64,000 bases of DNA from Bryoerythrophyllum caledonicum. Taxonomy: Eukaryota > Streptophyta > Bryopsida > Pottiales > Pottiaceae. Position numbers and translations under genes: made by a program. Within the stretch, counting starts at the first letter, position 1; each line of letters begins with the position of its first letter. The notes beneath the pieces were generated by a model. That model was not told where the DNA came from, ran no database searches, and saw only the letters and a list, made by a program, of their open reading frames with translations. This document shows, piece by piece, positions 1 through 11,570 of this stretch. Where the stretch lies: contig OZ020515.1 in assembly GCA_963971425.1 (NCBI GenBank), forward strand, positions 18,968,637 to 19,032,636, written 5' to 3'.

Positions 1-1293
1 ATGTATGAAAATCTTTGTCTTGTACTAAAATAGATTTTTAACACTGAAGGCAAGAGTTATCTCAACAATATCAAATTAAAATTTAGTAATAAGATCTTAC
101 AATTGGACATGGAACTAAAAGCATTATTTTTCATTTCCTCTGTTTGCACTAGAAAGAGGAGTTTTGAATTTCTTTTGGTCATAAGTAAAAGATTAAAGTT
201 ATTTGGAAGTATTTTTTAGAAAAAAGTCAGAATATTACATAATTATTATTCTATGTATAAAATAGAAATACAAGATCCTATGAGAGAAAATAGAAGGTGA
301 TAGTAAAAGCCAAAGCTACTGAAACAAGACTAAAACAAGACTGTCATAAAAAGGACTAAATGAAGCCACCTTCAAATAATATTGCCGTATTTGAAAAAAA
401 AAGAGTCGAAATTATTAGAAAATAGTACGAAGAGAGGCCAGACAGACGTAGTTGTTGGTAGAAATGGAAAGCCCACCACAAAATGTTCTCAAGAGCGTTG
501 AATGTTATCAATCCGCATAACTAAAAAATGAAGAAAGCACCCTGCAACTTGAACACACCGATCCGCGGCCTAGAGAGACACTCTCCTCAAAACCTACTCA
601 ACCTGTACACAAAACACAGCAGCAAATGGTATAAAAACAGGTTGCAACGGAATAAATCATGCATCAAGCGTCATTCAACACAGGGAACATCTAAAAACTT
701 AATGCTCCGGAAATACGACCGGCTACCAGGCATGCATGTACCTGAAACTCTGCCAAAATTGTGGCTTCAGTAAGATGGAAACCTAACGCCTTTAGAAGGC
801 AAAAACGTCTTGTCTGTTAATGAACACCTTTCCCCCTTGAATGATAACTCTTTCCGAATCCATCGACCTGGCAAATAAAGACACACCTGAGAAAATGGAC
901 AATGATTCGCAGAAGTAAAATCTATGTGCTACTCAACTTAGCAAGCATACTTTGCGTTTCCAAAACTAAAAACTCCTCTCTGAGTCGTGATCCGACAAAT
1001 CGAATGTAGCGCTGCCCACTTACCTCGTTTGAGAGCCTCTTCATAGCCGACTAGTCCGAATGAGATGCACTGCAAACATGTACTCCCAAATCCAAGATTA
1101 GACTTCACCAATCCTAATCAAACCTCAGATAACAAATGGATAGATAAGAGACTACTAAAGGTCAATCACATGGCACTGATTATTTGGCTGCTCCCCTCCA
1201 TCCACACTGAACGTTTCCAATACAAAAACCGTCTATCAAGGCATGGCCATCCTAAGTGGGAGCATTTTGGTCCTCGAATTGCCGTCAAACCCA
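1..1293. other. Gene-free flank downstream of SIN3
   Basis: The first ~480 bases are very AT-rich and the rest is mixed. Open frames here are short, unconserved in look and without recognisable motifs. The last ~100 bases should hold the SIN3 3' UTR, because the SIN3 stop codon lies at 1294-1296 on the minus strand. I see no RNA gene or transposon end. Confidence 0.6.
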
Positions 1294-4200
1294 TCACCAT
1301 TCCCATCCCAGATGAAGCACCAACCTATCATTTGCGGTTCCCGGTCGTCGGTCCAGCCATTCTGCAAATGCTCGTTGCTTTTTAAATTCCCTTTTCTCCA
1401 TGTGTTCATGAGCACGCCGTACTTTACACCTCACAAAGAGATCTGCGGTATCTAATACATACGAGACTTTGAACGTATCACAAGATATTTTGTTCTCCAG
1501 CCCATTCAGGACAATCGTATTCTCCATGGCACCTTGCAGTGCCTCATCTTCATCCCCCCCTGCGTAATTCCGCTTCTTACACCTCATCATGAAGACGCGC
1601 TTGTTCTTACTTGACGACATCGACAGAAGGAAGTCGTCCAGATAGCTCTGGAAAGAACTTTCTAAGGCGTTGCCACCCACTTCTTGTTTCACAGGACCTC
1701 CTTCCATTAGCTGTATCAGCAACTCACTAGGATTCGACTTGTACTCAAAGCGGTAGATGTTCTCATCGTGCAGGAGCACACATGAATTGGCATGGTATAC
1801 CAAATCCACAGCTTCACCCGCCTTCTCGTATGCGTTCAGCGCCAGTAGCTTGAGTGCCATATCATCAGTAGCTGCCGCTTGCAGCTGCTTCACAACCTTA
1901 AAGATGAGTTTGTCCAAGGTGAACAATAGATATGATTGCGTGCCAATGAGGGCCCTGCACTCGTCCTCGAACTTCGAGTTGTCCACAGATCCGTCCAATA
2001 AGCCGTATAGCACCTCCATGAACTTTGAATACAAGTCGGGAGCAGCACGGCCATCGCTGCACTTCTTCTTCGCTGCCAATTCAGCGTTCACCTTAGCAGA
2101 TAGGATGCGCTCATAGAGAGTTTGATGAAGCCTGAACAGAAGGGATACTCAAATGAGACAAGTCCTCGTGAAAAGCACAAAAATTACTATGATCACAGAG
2201 TCAAGTCAGTAAACCATAGTAAGGCGACGAAGATATCTTATATCTCCGAACCGAATTTGCATCCTAACATGCAAATTAATGATCATCTCACTCATCTCAC
2301 TCATCTAACATGCAAACCGATCATCTCACTCATCCGTGATCTTCTACATTGCGCTCACAAAATACCAAGAAGGATATTATGCACGGTCTAAACACCACGT
2401 GTGAGGCCAACCTGAAGAGGACATAGAACATGTCATTGCCGTAAAACACTCTTCCAGCCTTCTTAGGAATGGAGCCATTCACAAAATCTTCGGAGGATGC
2501 TGCCAGTGGTTTGCAGTGCGCAAATGAGCAATCTAGTGAAGAGTTGCCATCCCCATCCCCATCTTCCAGGCCATCTGCTTCGCCTTCACTTTCTGCCTTA
2601 CCGTCCTGGTCCTCTTCTTCTTCTGCTTCGTGCTCAGACTGCTCATCACCTGACTGCTCACTTGCGAACACCTCACCAGCTTCTGAGGCATTGTCACTAT
2701 CCTCACTGGTCTTTGGAATACTTTCCTCTGCCTCATCATCTCCATCTGATTCCCAAATTGAAGACAAACAGAAACAAGAAAGAAAAAATCAATACAGCTT
2801 ACGAAAATAAGCGCGCATCCACTTCCACTATAAAAACCCAGAAGCATACTGCAATATAAAAACTAAAAATCGATAAACCTATACAACCACCAACTGGCAG
2901 ATACAATTAGAATAGCCCACAAAGATGCAAACCACATCAAAAAGGTAACAAAGAAACAAACATATCAAAGATTCAAGACTCCATAAACAAATGCATGAAA
3001 TATTGCCGGAAAACTATTACAAAACCCCGAAAACAAAATCATACCCCAGCAAACAAGCTCACCATGATCGTGATCCATTTCCGTTCCACCCACACCTTCT
3101 CCATTCTCCTCGTCCTCCAACCCCAACTTCACCGTCCTATCCTCTTCTGCTCCGCGCCTCGAACTGCTCTTCACCTTCTTTCGGACTCCCTCTTCAGAAG
3201 TCGGCGACAGCTCTCCTTCCTCCCTCTCAACCGTCCCACGACCGACACTTCCATTCCCACCCACCACACCTGCTCTCCTCACCCGCCCCTCCCCCTCATG
3301 CCATCCGATCGACCTCTCGCCTCTCTCTGCTACTCCTTTGTTCTCCCTCCCTCCGCCGTTCTCCACTTGCAACCACCCTGACCCTTCCGTCCGGGCAGCG
3401 GTCCCTTCCGCGCCACCCGCATCCACATCCATCGCCCGTACCTCGCCCACTCCACCACGTCGCTCCGGATCCTCGACGCTGGCCCCGTTCTCGCCACCCG
3501 ACCCATCCCCGACGACCGCTGCTCGCTCGCCGTCCCCGTTCGTATCCCCACCCTCGCCCCTCTCCGACCCCGCCCCTTCTCCCACCGCGTCCCCTCCCCC
3601 GCCGCGCATACCACCGCCCTCCGGGCTGCTCGTCTCATCCCCCTCGCTATCTTCCTCCAACCCCTTCGACTTCGCCCCCTCCTCCACCTCCTCCGCACCC
3701 TCCCCACGCGGCGATATGCCCAGCATCGGTTCCAGAAACGTCCTCCACATCCGCATGATCTTCTCCGTGTGGTCCGCCGAGCTGCTGATCTCCTCCGACG
3801 AGTACTTGATGATCTCGTAGATGTCGTCGTGGATCGACGCGTCCCCGAACTCGTACTGCAGGTCAGCCACCAGCGGCCTCCGATTCCCGGCGGCGATCGC
3901 CAGCATCGTGTCGTCCTCCCTCCTCCTCTTCTCGTTCACCTCCTTTATCTCCGCCAGCAGACCCTTCGTGCTCAGCGCCTTCTTGTCCTGCTGCCGGAAG
4001 TAGAAGCTCCGGTGGTCCAGCGCCTTGTACACGTTCTTCGCGTACACCTCCGACCACACCTTGTTCATCTCCTCCCGGCATTGAGTCCACTCCTCCTCCT
4101 TCTGCACCAGCCGAGAGTGTAGCACTGGCATCGCTCGCGACGGACTCTTCTTCAGCGCCTCCAAAATGTCCAGACCGTGGTCCCCATAGATCCGCTCGAT

Positions 4201-6194
4201 GCACCGTAGGTGGATCGCCGACAGAAAATCCTCCACCGCCGGCAGCGCCTCCCCCTTCCCGTTCTCCACCTCCAGCTTCGCCGTATACTCGCCCACCAGC
4301 TTTGCCGTCACCGACGTCGACTCCAGCAGCATGTCCAGCTCGAAACGGTCGTCCTCGCACCGGAAAAGGCTCTCCTCGTATTGGTTCTTCCGCATGTGCT
4401 TGAACGAGTAGTCCTCGCTCCCCGACGTCACCGACACCCAGCTGTCGTTCAGCACAGACGTTCCCAAGGCCGTCCGATGGCTCGACACCGGACGCGGGTA
4501 CTGCTTTGGCAACAGCCGGTAGCTCGGGGTGCACCGCTCGCAGTTCGACAGATCCAGCTCCGAAATCGGCTTGTTCACGAACTTGTCCTTCTGCGAGCTC
4601 ACCTTGTGGGCCCCCTCGCCCTTCCCACCCGACCCGGCCTTCGCCTCCCGCTCCCGCTCCTTGGCGTCGCGCTCCTCCTTCTCCCGCTCCCTCTCCTTCT
4701 CCCTCTCCTTCTCCCTGTTCTTCTCCCGCTCGCCGTCCCTCTCCACCTTCACGGCCTTCACCGGCGCCCCCTCCGTTCCAAAGTCCCCCAGCTTCCGCCC
4801 ACTGAACACCCCCGCCAGATACCCCTCCACGTTCTCGCAGTGAGTCAGGAACTCGTTGAACCCCTCCATCAGGTCCGCGTGCTTCCCCAGAATGTCACCC
4901 ACCAGGCTCTGCAGCTCCCCACGGCTGATGATCTCCTGGCTGAAGATGTTCAGGCACTTCAGAAACTCCTGGTACGTGTCCCGGCTGCGCAGCCGAGCCT
5001 TCACCTTGTCGAAGAACGGGTACTGCACCGGCAGGTGCTTCACCGCCCGCTTGTCGTCCGTCGAGGCCTGCCCTGCGGCCCCGGGGAACCCCTCCGCCCC
5101 TTCCCCGGCGTGGGCCTGCCTCCTGATGGCGTCGCTCGCATTGCGCGCCGACGCCCGCTTCGGCTTCAGCTCCGCGAAATCCTTGTCCATGTCCCGGCTC
5201 CCCTCCTCCCTCTCCTTCCTGCTATCCCTGCCGTCACATGCCAACACCATCAGTCCACATCATCATTACCGTCAATTCTCGCAAAAGCCGACAACCAAAG
5301 GACCCGCATTTTGCCAATTCGACCTCAAGATTCATTCGCAAAACCATGTCGAAGTGCGGCTCACCCCATCTCCTTCTTCTCCGTCTTGTCCCCGACCTTG
5401 CGAGCCTTCTCCGCTCGCCTCTCCGGATCGCGTTCGCGGCTCCGCTCGCCGCCCGCGCCTGCAACCTTCTCCTTCTTCACCACCACGCTCCTGTCGCTCA
5501 CGCTCCTCCCGCCCACTCCCACTCCCACGCCCTTCTCGTCCCGCGGTCGAGGCGGCGGCTGCGCGGGCCTCGCATTGGCATGAGGCGCCGGGGCCGCCGC
5601 ACCGTTCGTTCCCGGCAGAAAGTACGTGAACTCCTCCAGCAGGTCGCTGTGGTCCTTGAACAACATCGCCACCTCCTGGTACACCTCGTTGATGGTCTTG
5701 TTGCCCTTCCGGTACATGTTGAGAATCTCCAGAAACGACTTGTACACATGCTCGTCCGTCTGGAACCGCGCCTTGATCTTGTTCACGTAGTTGATCGCCT
5801 GATCGAACTCCACCGCCGGCTGCTTCTTATCCTCCACCTCCGGCGGCAGCGTGATCTCGTACCCGCGCGGCAGAAATGTGTTGAACCCGAGGATCAGGTT
5901 CCGGTGGCCCTTGAACAGCTCCTTCACGCGCATGATCACCCCCGCCGTGTCCACCTTCTGCGCCTTGAAGTCCTTCATCACCTCCAAAAACTCGTTGTAC
6001 TTGTCCTTGTCATCCTTGAATCGCTCCTTCACGTCCTTCAGGTACGTCAGCGCGTCGTCCGTCGTCAGACGCTGCTGCCCGCCCCCCGCACCCCCGCGGA
6101 GGTTCGCCTCCGACGACTCGCCTCCGCGCGGGCCCGCAGCTCGCTTCCCATCCGGAGGCCCGTTCTCGTCCTCGCCGCGCTCCCGCCTCTTCAT
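1294..6194 (-). CDS. SIN3: SIN3-like histone deacetylase co-repressor scaffold (plant SNL type)
   Basis: Nuclear scaffold that tethers class I histone deacetylases to DNA-bound repressors. Four exons join in one frame: 6194-5365, 5227-3063, 2745-2412 and 2131-1294, with GT-AG junctions, 4167 nt and 1388 aa, a usual length for plant SIN3. PAH1 is at residues ~44-109, PAH2 ~128-193 (ends EEFTYFLP) and PAH3 ~346-407. A charged ERE/KEK stretch follows, then the HDAC-interaction domain from ~498 ([19 protein letters not shown]). Exons 3-4 carry the Sin3a C-terminal domain ([20 protein letters not shown], then [20 protein letters not shown]). Between these lie Gly/Glu- and Asp/Glu-rich disordered tracts. 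I chose the ATG at 6194 (MKRRERG) because both partial copies of the gene preserve it; an in-frame ATG 54 bases upstream is possible. Exons 1-2 are very GC-rich, unlike the flanks. Exon limits are my reading, with no transcript evidence. Confidence 0.93.
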
Positions 6195-9180
6195 CGCTCC
6201 CAATCGACGCCTATCCCCCCGCCTACAACTGCAGAAACCTCCAGGCACTCCCGCGCCCCCGCCCTAACGCCGCCAATCCCATGACCCCTGCATGCCAAGC
6301 CAAGATCCGAATCCGACCTCCGACATCCACACCGCCAATTCCCCGAGCTACCCCTCGATCGCGAGCGCCCGCCAATCGACCACTCCACCAACTGCCAATC
6401 CCACCACCATCAATTCCTCCCGCATTTCACACAGAAAAACCTCTAACACCAATTACCGCACACACAACAAAACTCCTCCCCTGCTCCGCTGCACCTACCA
6501 CCTCCGAAACCACCCCTCTCCCTCGAAAAAAAGACCGCTCGCATGAAATTCCACCAAGAAATCACACATCCATGACTCCACGTACCACATCCGCCGGTTC
6601 GCAGTCCAGAAACTCCCGATGGACTGTCGACAGCTCCCAGCACCATTAGTTGGAGTGATGTGCCCGCTGCTCCTGCACCGCTTCACACATATGCATGGCC
6701 TACTCCCTCCCGAATGGCGTAGGGTTTCTCCCGACTCGGACTCACCTCGCCATGAAGTCCGCAACCGCACCGTTTCACATGTGGTAAAACGCAGCTTTCG
6801 CAGATTACATGCCGTGCTTCGCAAACCTTGCGACGGAATGGAAGCGCGGACCACGGACTGGAAGCCACACCACCAGAGAGAGAGCCTGCGAGCGCAGCAG
6901 AAGCAGCAGCAACAGGGGCATACATACAAAGGCAACTACTGCGGAGGAGCCTGGCCACAGTTCGGAAGAGTCCGCTCTCGCTCTCTCGCTCTCTCCTCTC
7001 TCCCCACAAGTGCACACACGCTTTCCTGGTCTGGCCTTCCACGCCTTTTACGTTCACTTTTACTTTAAAGCTCTCTCTCTCTCCGCTGGACGTCTTAACT
7101 TTCTGTTAGGTCGGAGTGAGTCATGACTCGAGTCAAAGTGGTGCTGGTGGGGCGGCGTTTATGTACAGATGGCGTACATTTCGGAGCTTGGGTGAGTGGC
7201 TGTGGAGTGAGCATTACGTGCTCCCTGTTTAAATCCTTCTTAAGTGCCCATGAGAACAAAACTTTCCATCCCAACTTGAATTCTCTAAGAAGGAGCCATG
7301 TTATTTTACGCACATGAATGCGCGAATGTTTATCCAAAACCGCCCCCATGTTGAATGGCGAAAGCTTTGAGATTTGATGTTCTATGGGAATGGATACTTT
7401 TGTCCTCGTCAACAGTAAGGGGCTGAGGTTTCATGTGCCAATCATTTTATGGAGTGTTTTATTGTATTTTTGGAGAAGGGACTTGTTGAGGTCATGGTTA
7501 GATCAGGAAACTGGATGGAAAGTGGGGTAGTCTGAGAAATTTCAGGCTTTGCACCTGGTCTTTGTTCTGTGCTACTGTAGTGAATAATAGTTAGAAATGG
7601 GACAAAAGAATGACCTGATGTGTAAATGGAGTTGTGGTCATGTGGGTTTAATTTGACTGTTGGTTGTGAAATTTGAGTTTCCGTGGAAGATGAAAAATAC
7701 CACTGAGGAAAAAGAGGTCTTTGTATTCTCACAGTATTGTATTTTCTTTAGTGTGGGAAGTCGGATGGTAACGATAGTGTTTCTTAAAATGAATGGCAAG
7801 TGTATTGAATGGTGTGAAGTAGCTTAGTCATTATCTACCATGGGATCTTTGGTTATGGGTATTTGGTGAGCATACTTGTAGACCTTGAGTGCATATGTTT
7901 TTTCAAGGAATGGATTGGTGGAGTTTCAACTAAGTTGGTGCTTGAAGCATACTCTCGCGAATACAAGGTGACATATCCCCTAAGATATGTTAGTTTGTAC
8001 CTACATGTGTTATCAGTGCAGGACACTTTAGTGCACATCATTGATGTGAGTGTGAAGGAAAGCTTGCCCTTTGATGCAAGGCGTGGGTTGTGGTGGCATC
8101 CATGGCAATGGACATCTTCAAAAGCTACAATTATTTTTCAAAACTCAGCAAGTTCCTTGGGTTTAAAGAAAACTTACTGATCTTCCATAAATCAATATTT
8201 TGAACAAAGATGCTGTATTATTTAAAGAGAATTACAAACATTTTACAAACACGTCAGACAAGTGTGTTCTTCTACTGTAACATTTTCTACATGGAAACAT
8301 GTGATCTTGGAGTGCTTGAACCGTGAAACAATGATGAATAGCAATCTGGATATATTTAAAGTGGTTTAGGAAAATGACCCGTTTGAAACATGTTTAAATG
8401 AACACGTTTTAAGTTACCTTCCATAAACAAGGTAAATCCTAATTATATATTTATTCTATCCCAAATTAATTATAAAATTGAAAAATATCTAAATCAATTT
8501 TTTTCACTTTGATAAAATTGAATCATAGTAAGACAAGAACATAAAACAACACTCTATAAAGAATATTTACCACACTTGAATTGGGCCTCACCATTCCCCC
8601 ACTCCACTCTCTTCTACCATCAAATCAAAATAGAAAATCTCAATGTTAAAATCTCAATGTTAAAATCTTGATGTTAAAATATTGATGTTTAAAAGTTAAT
8701 ATAGAAAACCCTAATGTTAAAATAAAGTATATTCATTTTCTACTGTGAAAAAACAAAAATGCTAGCTTTTTTTTTGGCAAAAGAAGTAGAGCCAACTCTC
8801 TTTACTAAAGCATTTGTTGTAATAGTCATTCCTCAAGCTATTTCATTCAATAATAGTTGGCTTGGGTTGTTGTAAAGGGAGTTGAGTGTTATAATATAAA
8901 CAAGGAGGGTTGTTGTAGAGGGGCCAACTGTTATAGCAAACATGGTTCTTGTAGAGCAAGCTTCGCCCTTTAGGTGAAGTTGTTGGGAGTTTGGGTGCAA
9001 ATTTAAATGTGTATTAGTGACGACTAACTGTTATAACAAACAAGGATGTTGTAGAGCAAGGTGGTTGTATGGGTGAAATTGTTGGGAATTTGGGTTGTAA
9101 AATTAAATGTGTTTTAGTGACATTTAAAGGTTGCATCTTTCGGTAAAGAATTTTGGACATCAAACACATATTATGTACAA
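5629..9180. repeat. Reference copy of a segmental duplication (SIN3 exon 1 plus ~3 kb upstream)
   Basis: This stretch matches two other places in the window. Copy A is 22649-23683. Copy B starts at 23684 and runs, through several insertions, to about 44720. Landmarks shared with copy B are the segment around 7168 (ACAGATGGCGTACATTT), the segment around 7255 (GAGAACAAAACTTTCCATCC), the AT-rich part around 8345 (ATATTTAAAGTGGTTTAG) and the TTGTTGTA-rich part at 8865-9170. Copy B lacks the part equivalent to ~7440-8340. Confidence 0.8.
6195..7300 (-). promoter_or_regulatory. SIN3 5' flank and putative promoter, duplicated twice downstream
   Basis: GC-rich next to the ATG. It becomes CT-rich (tracts near 6970-7010 and 7069-7090) and then ordinary sequence. 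No clear TATA box placed against a known start site can be assigned. The block is repeated at 22989-23683 and 24248-25057/29585-29658, so each partial SIN3 copy carries promoter-like DNA in the same orientation. Plus-strand open frames here (for example 6619-7068) look like chance products of the C/T-rich composition. Confidence 0.5.
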
Positions 9181-9639
9181 GTACACCGCTCTCTAAATAT
9201 AGTACGGACTAGAGTAGTTCAAGATTCTACAATAATTGAAAACTTACATGCAATCGTCGGCTGACACAAACATGCGTGGAAACAAGTGCCCAATCAGAAC
9301 CTGACATGCATGTGCTTGATGTAGATTAATGTAGGTGATCCACATCAATAATAAATCCACACTACCGTACACAGTGGTCACTTTCGATAGGTCAGTGCCA
9401 AGCTAATTATTTTCTCTAAACATAGTGACTTGGACACAATGCGTATCATCTAGGCAATACAAAAAATATCACATAGAAATCACATGAGTATTGCCTAGGC
9501 ATTACATCGGTATCACCTTGACATCATAGGCTATCACCTCGACAAATCTCTTGAATTTTCCAAAATTTACGGACGTTCTCCATTGTGAATCAATTATGCA
9601 CAAAAGTGATCACTATCTGGGGTATATTCAATGAACGAT
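7301..9639. other. Intergenic DNA upstream of SIN3; dispersed repeats only
   Basis: No gene is supported. The part to ~9175 belongs to the SIN3 segmental duplication. A separate ~200-bp stretch at about 9180-9380 recurs, diverged, at about 20590-20790 in the same orientation (shared core ACATGCAAT...CCAATCAGAAC), so it is a dispersed repeat of unknown type. Around 8640-8710 a short ATGTTAAAATCTCA motif is repeated in tandem a few times. Confidence 0.6.
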
Positions 9640-11570
9640 GTAGTAAAATGTTCCATACACATCACTCACCTGAGAAGACCAAAGGACATCTATCTCTCCT
9701 TGACCAGGGCAAATTGACCCCTTGGCTGGGACTTACCCGAGGGGGCCACGAGGTGGTGGGGCCAAACTTGGCTCCTATTTTGTTCTTGGATGGGGCCCTA
9801 TTTATAGCAAGCAAAGGTCCACCGAGGTGAACAATGGTCGTAGGACCCAAATTTGTCAAAAAAAAATCCAAAAAAATCCTCTAGACCCCCCAAAATAAGA
9901 GGGCCAGAAAAATGACCCCATGCAATTAAGACGGGGCCCACCTTGGGTAAGTCCTAGCGAGGGGGTCAATTCGCCCCGGCCTCTTTCCTTTTGCAAACGA
10001 AAGTTTTAAATGTACCTGTGGCAATAGATGATGTTCTGCATAATCTACTGAAATCATAGATCATCAAATCGCCCAGTGAAGGTCAAATCCACCCACCCTT
10101 CAAACCCACCGGCACAAAACTTCATCCATTTCCGGTCCGCCCTTCATCCATGACCACCGACGCCCACCGACGAACGAAACCCGCGACGAGGACGAGAACC
10201 CGAACTCCGGGCCAGTCACGTCCTCTGACAAGCACTGACTCATCCGACGCCAGGCTCCATGATTGGCAGCTTCGCACCGTCAATCTTCCGTTTCAAAACG
10301 CCCGCAACGATCTCTGCATCTCCAAAGAGGAAAAAAACAAAGAAAATGGCTCCGGACTTGAGGAAAAAAAGCGAAATCAGGATCGTAATCTGAAACTCTT
10401 GGATGAGAATTCTCAGCTATCTGCCAAACTAATTGAGAACCTGAAGTTTCGAGAGATCATCACGCGTGATGATCTCTCGCAGCTGCTTTTTGAGTCGTGC
10501 GATCAGTTCTGTGTGGACTCGTTGCGTTGGTACGTATGGTTGAGCCTGGCTGAGTCAATGAAACTTCGCTGAGGACCTCGGCAACAATTGGGTTGTCTGA
10601 TTTCAGACGTAGTGATTGACAAAGAAATACCAGCATCTATCTACTGTTAACAGTTGTGGTTCATGTGACGTGTTCTTCACGAGTTCCTTGGTTGTGTGAT
10701 TTATGAGTCTGGCTTTAGGGTTTAGGGTTCAGGATTGTGTTTTAGGGAACCTCTTATGTTGGAAATTTTACTTTTCTGACTTAACGATTGACAAAGATAG
10801 ACCAGCAGCATCATTGTTTCATGTGAGTACCTGTTGTTCTCTGAATGCTAGCTTCTGCAGAAAACCCTCGTGTTTGCGAATTGTGAGCCCGGTTTTAGGG
10901 TTTCAGGGTTTTAGAATTGTGTAGATTTACGGGTCCTCCGATGTTGCATGTTTTGGTGAAAGATTTATGCAGAGAAAGTCCAGCTTCTTCTGTTTCATGC
11001 GACCTGTTCTTCCAATGCGAGATGGTTTTAGAGCTTGTACACTGATTCTGATGTTGCATGTTTTTGAAAAGGGACTTTTTTCCTTCTTTTTCTGGTTTGT
11101 TCCCCTACTATTTTGTGCTCCAGGAACTACAAAAACCCGTAGATAAACTTGGGGTATATCCAACCCTCTTCCATCCCATTACCACCAACGCAGGTCCAAA
11201 TGGAGGTTTGATGTTAGTCAAGACCCTTACTTTTGGTCGTTGGTTATTGGGGGTACCTACTGCTGGCCACCAACTAAACATGGCTGCATAGTTTGAAAAT
11301 TCATAACTAATTCAGTTTTCATTGAAAAAATATGAAATCACTTGGGTTGGAATTGTAATTCTATTGGCTATCACTGAAAAATAATAGTATAATTATCTCC
11401 TCTTTCCATATATGCACATTCCTTGACTTGTCGGTTTTAGGGGGGCATACCTTAAGTGGTACTCTACTTCACCATGGCCTTCAAAGCATACATCTCATCA
11501 CTAGATACTTTCTGATTCTAGATTGGAGAATCTCTAAGGATTTTAGGGGAATGGAGCAATATGATAAGTT
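9640..11570 (+). pseudogene. Eroded copy of the serine racemase locus lacking all exons
   Basis: Collinear with the functional locus in blocks: 9640-9701 and 9990-10570 match ~47050-47797 (upstream DNA); 10571-10600 matches ~48113-48175; 10600-11075 matches intron 1 at ~48565-49060; 11070-11135 matches intron 3 at ~50495-50565; 11437-11570 matches intron 4 at ~50722-50860. Exons 1-4 fall in the missing parts, and exons 5-6 lie beyond the end of similarity. An open frame of 140 codons at 10150-10572 is intact here but broken in the matching DNA upstream of the real gene; I do not recognise its product. The TTTAGGGTTTAGGG-type run at ~10716 is shared with intron 1. Confidence 0.7.
9702..9981. 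mobile_element. Mutator-like MITE, 280 bp, with near-perfect 9-bp target duplication
   Basis: The ends are inverted repeats of about 45 bp. The left starts GACCAGGGCAAATTGACCCC and the right end, read inward, starts GGCCGGGGCGAATTGACCCC; both continue into ..GGACTTACCC. The element is flanked by TCTCTCCTT (9693-9701) and TCTTTCCTT (9982-9990), an 8/9 match. That size is typical of Mutator-family insertion. The interior has no coding capacity. It sits in the eroded serine racemase copy at 9.6-11.6 kb, whose other version near 47.1 kb lacks it, so insertion followed duplication. Confidence 0.8.

Noticed and set aside
528-773. Small open frame left of SIN3
   Set aside because: Short, without motifs and in DNA with no sign of a gene; chance expectation.
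2991-3758. Plus-strand Pro/His-rich frame of 255 codons
   Set aside because: Antisense to the disordered part of SIN3; low-complexity with no promoter or splice support.
4210-5583. Plus-strand open frame of 457 codons opposite SIN3
   Set aside because: It is antisense to GC-rich SIN3 exons 1-2, full of Leu/Pro/Arg/His from the complement of Lys/Glu/Gly/Asp codons, and has no domain. It is a composition shadow.
5238-6284. Plus-strand open frame of 348 codons opposite SIN3 PAH1-PAH2
   Set aside because: Same cause; the same frame also appears opposite the duplicated copy (23609-24337), as expected for a shadow.
6619-7126. Overlapping frames on both strands upstream of SIN3 and in its copies
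   Set aside because: They follow C/T- and CAG-rich composition of the promoter region and differ between copies by frame-changing indels.
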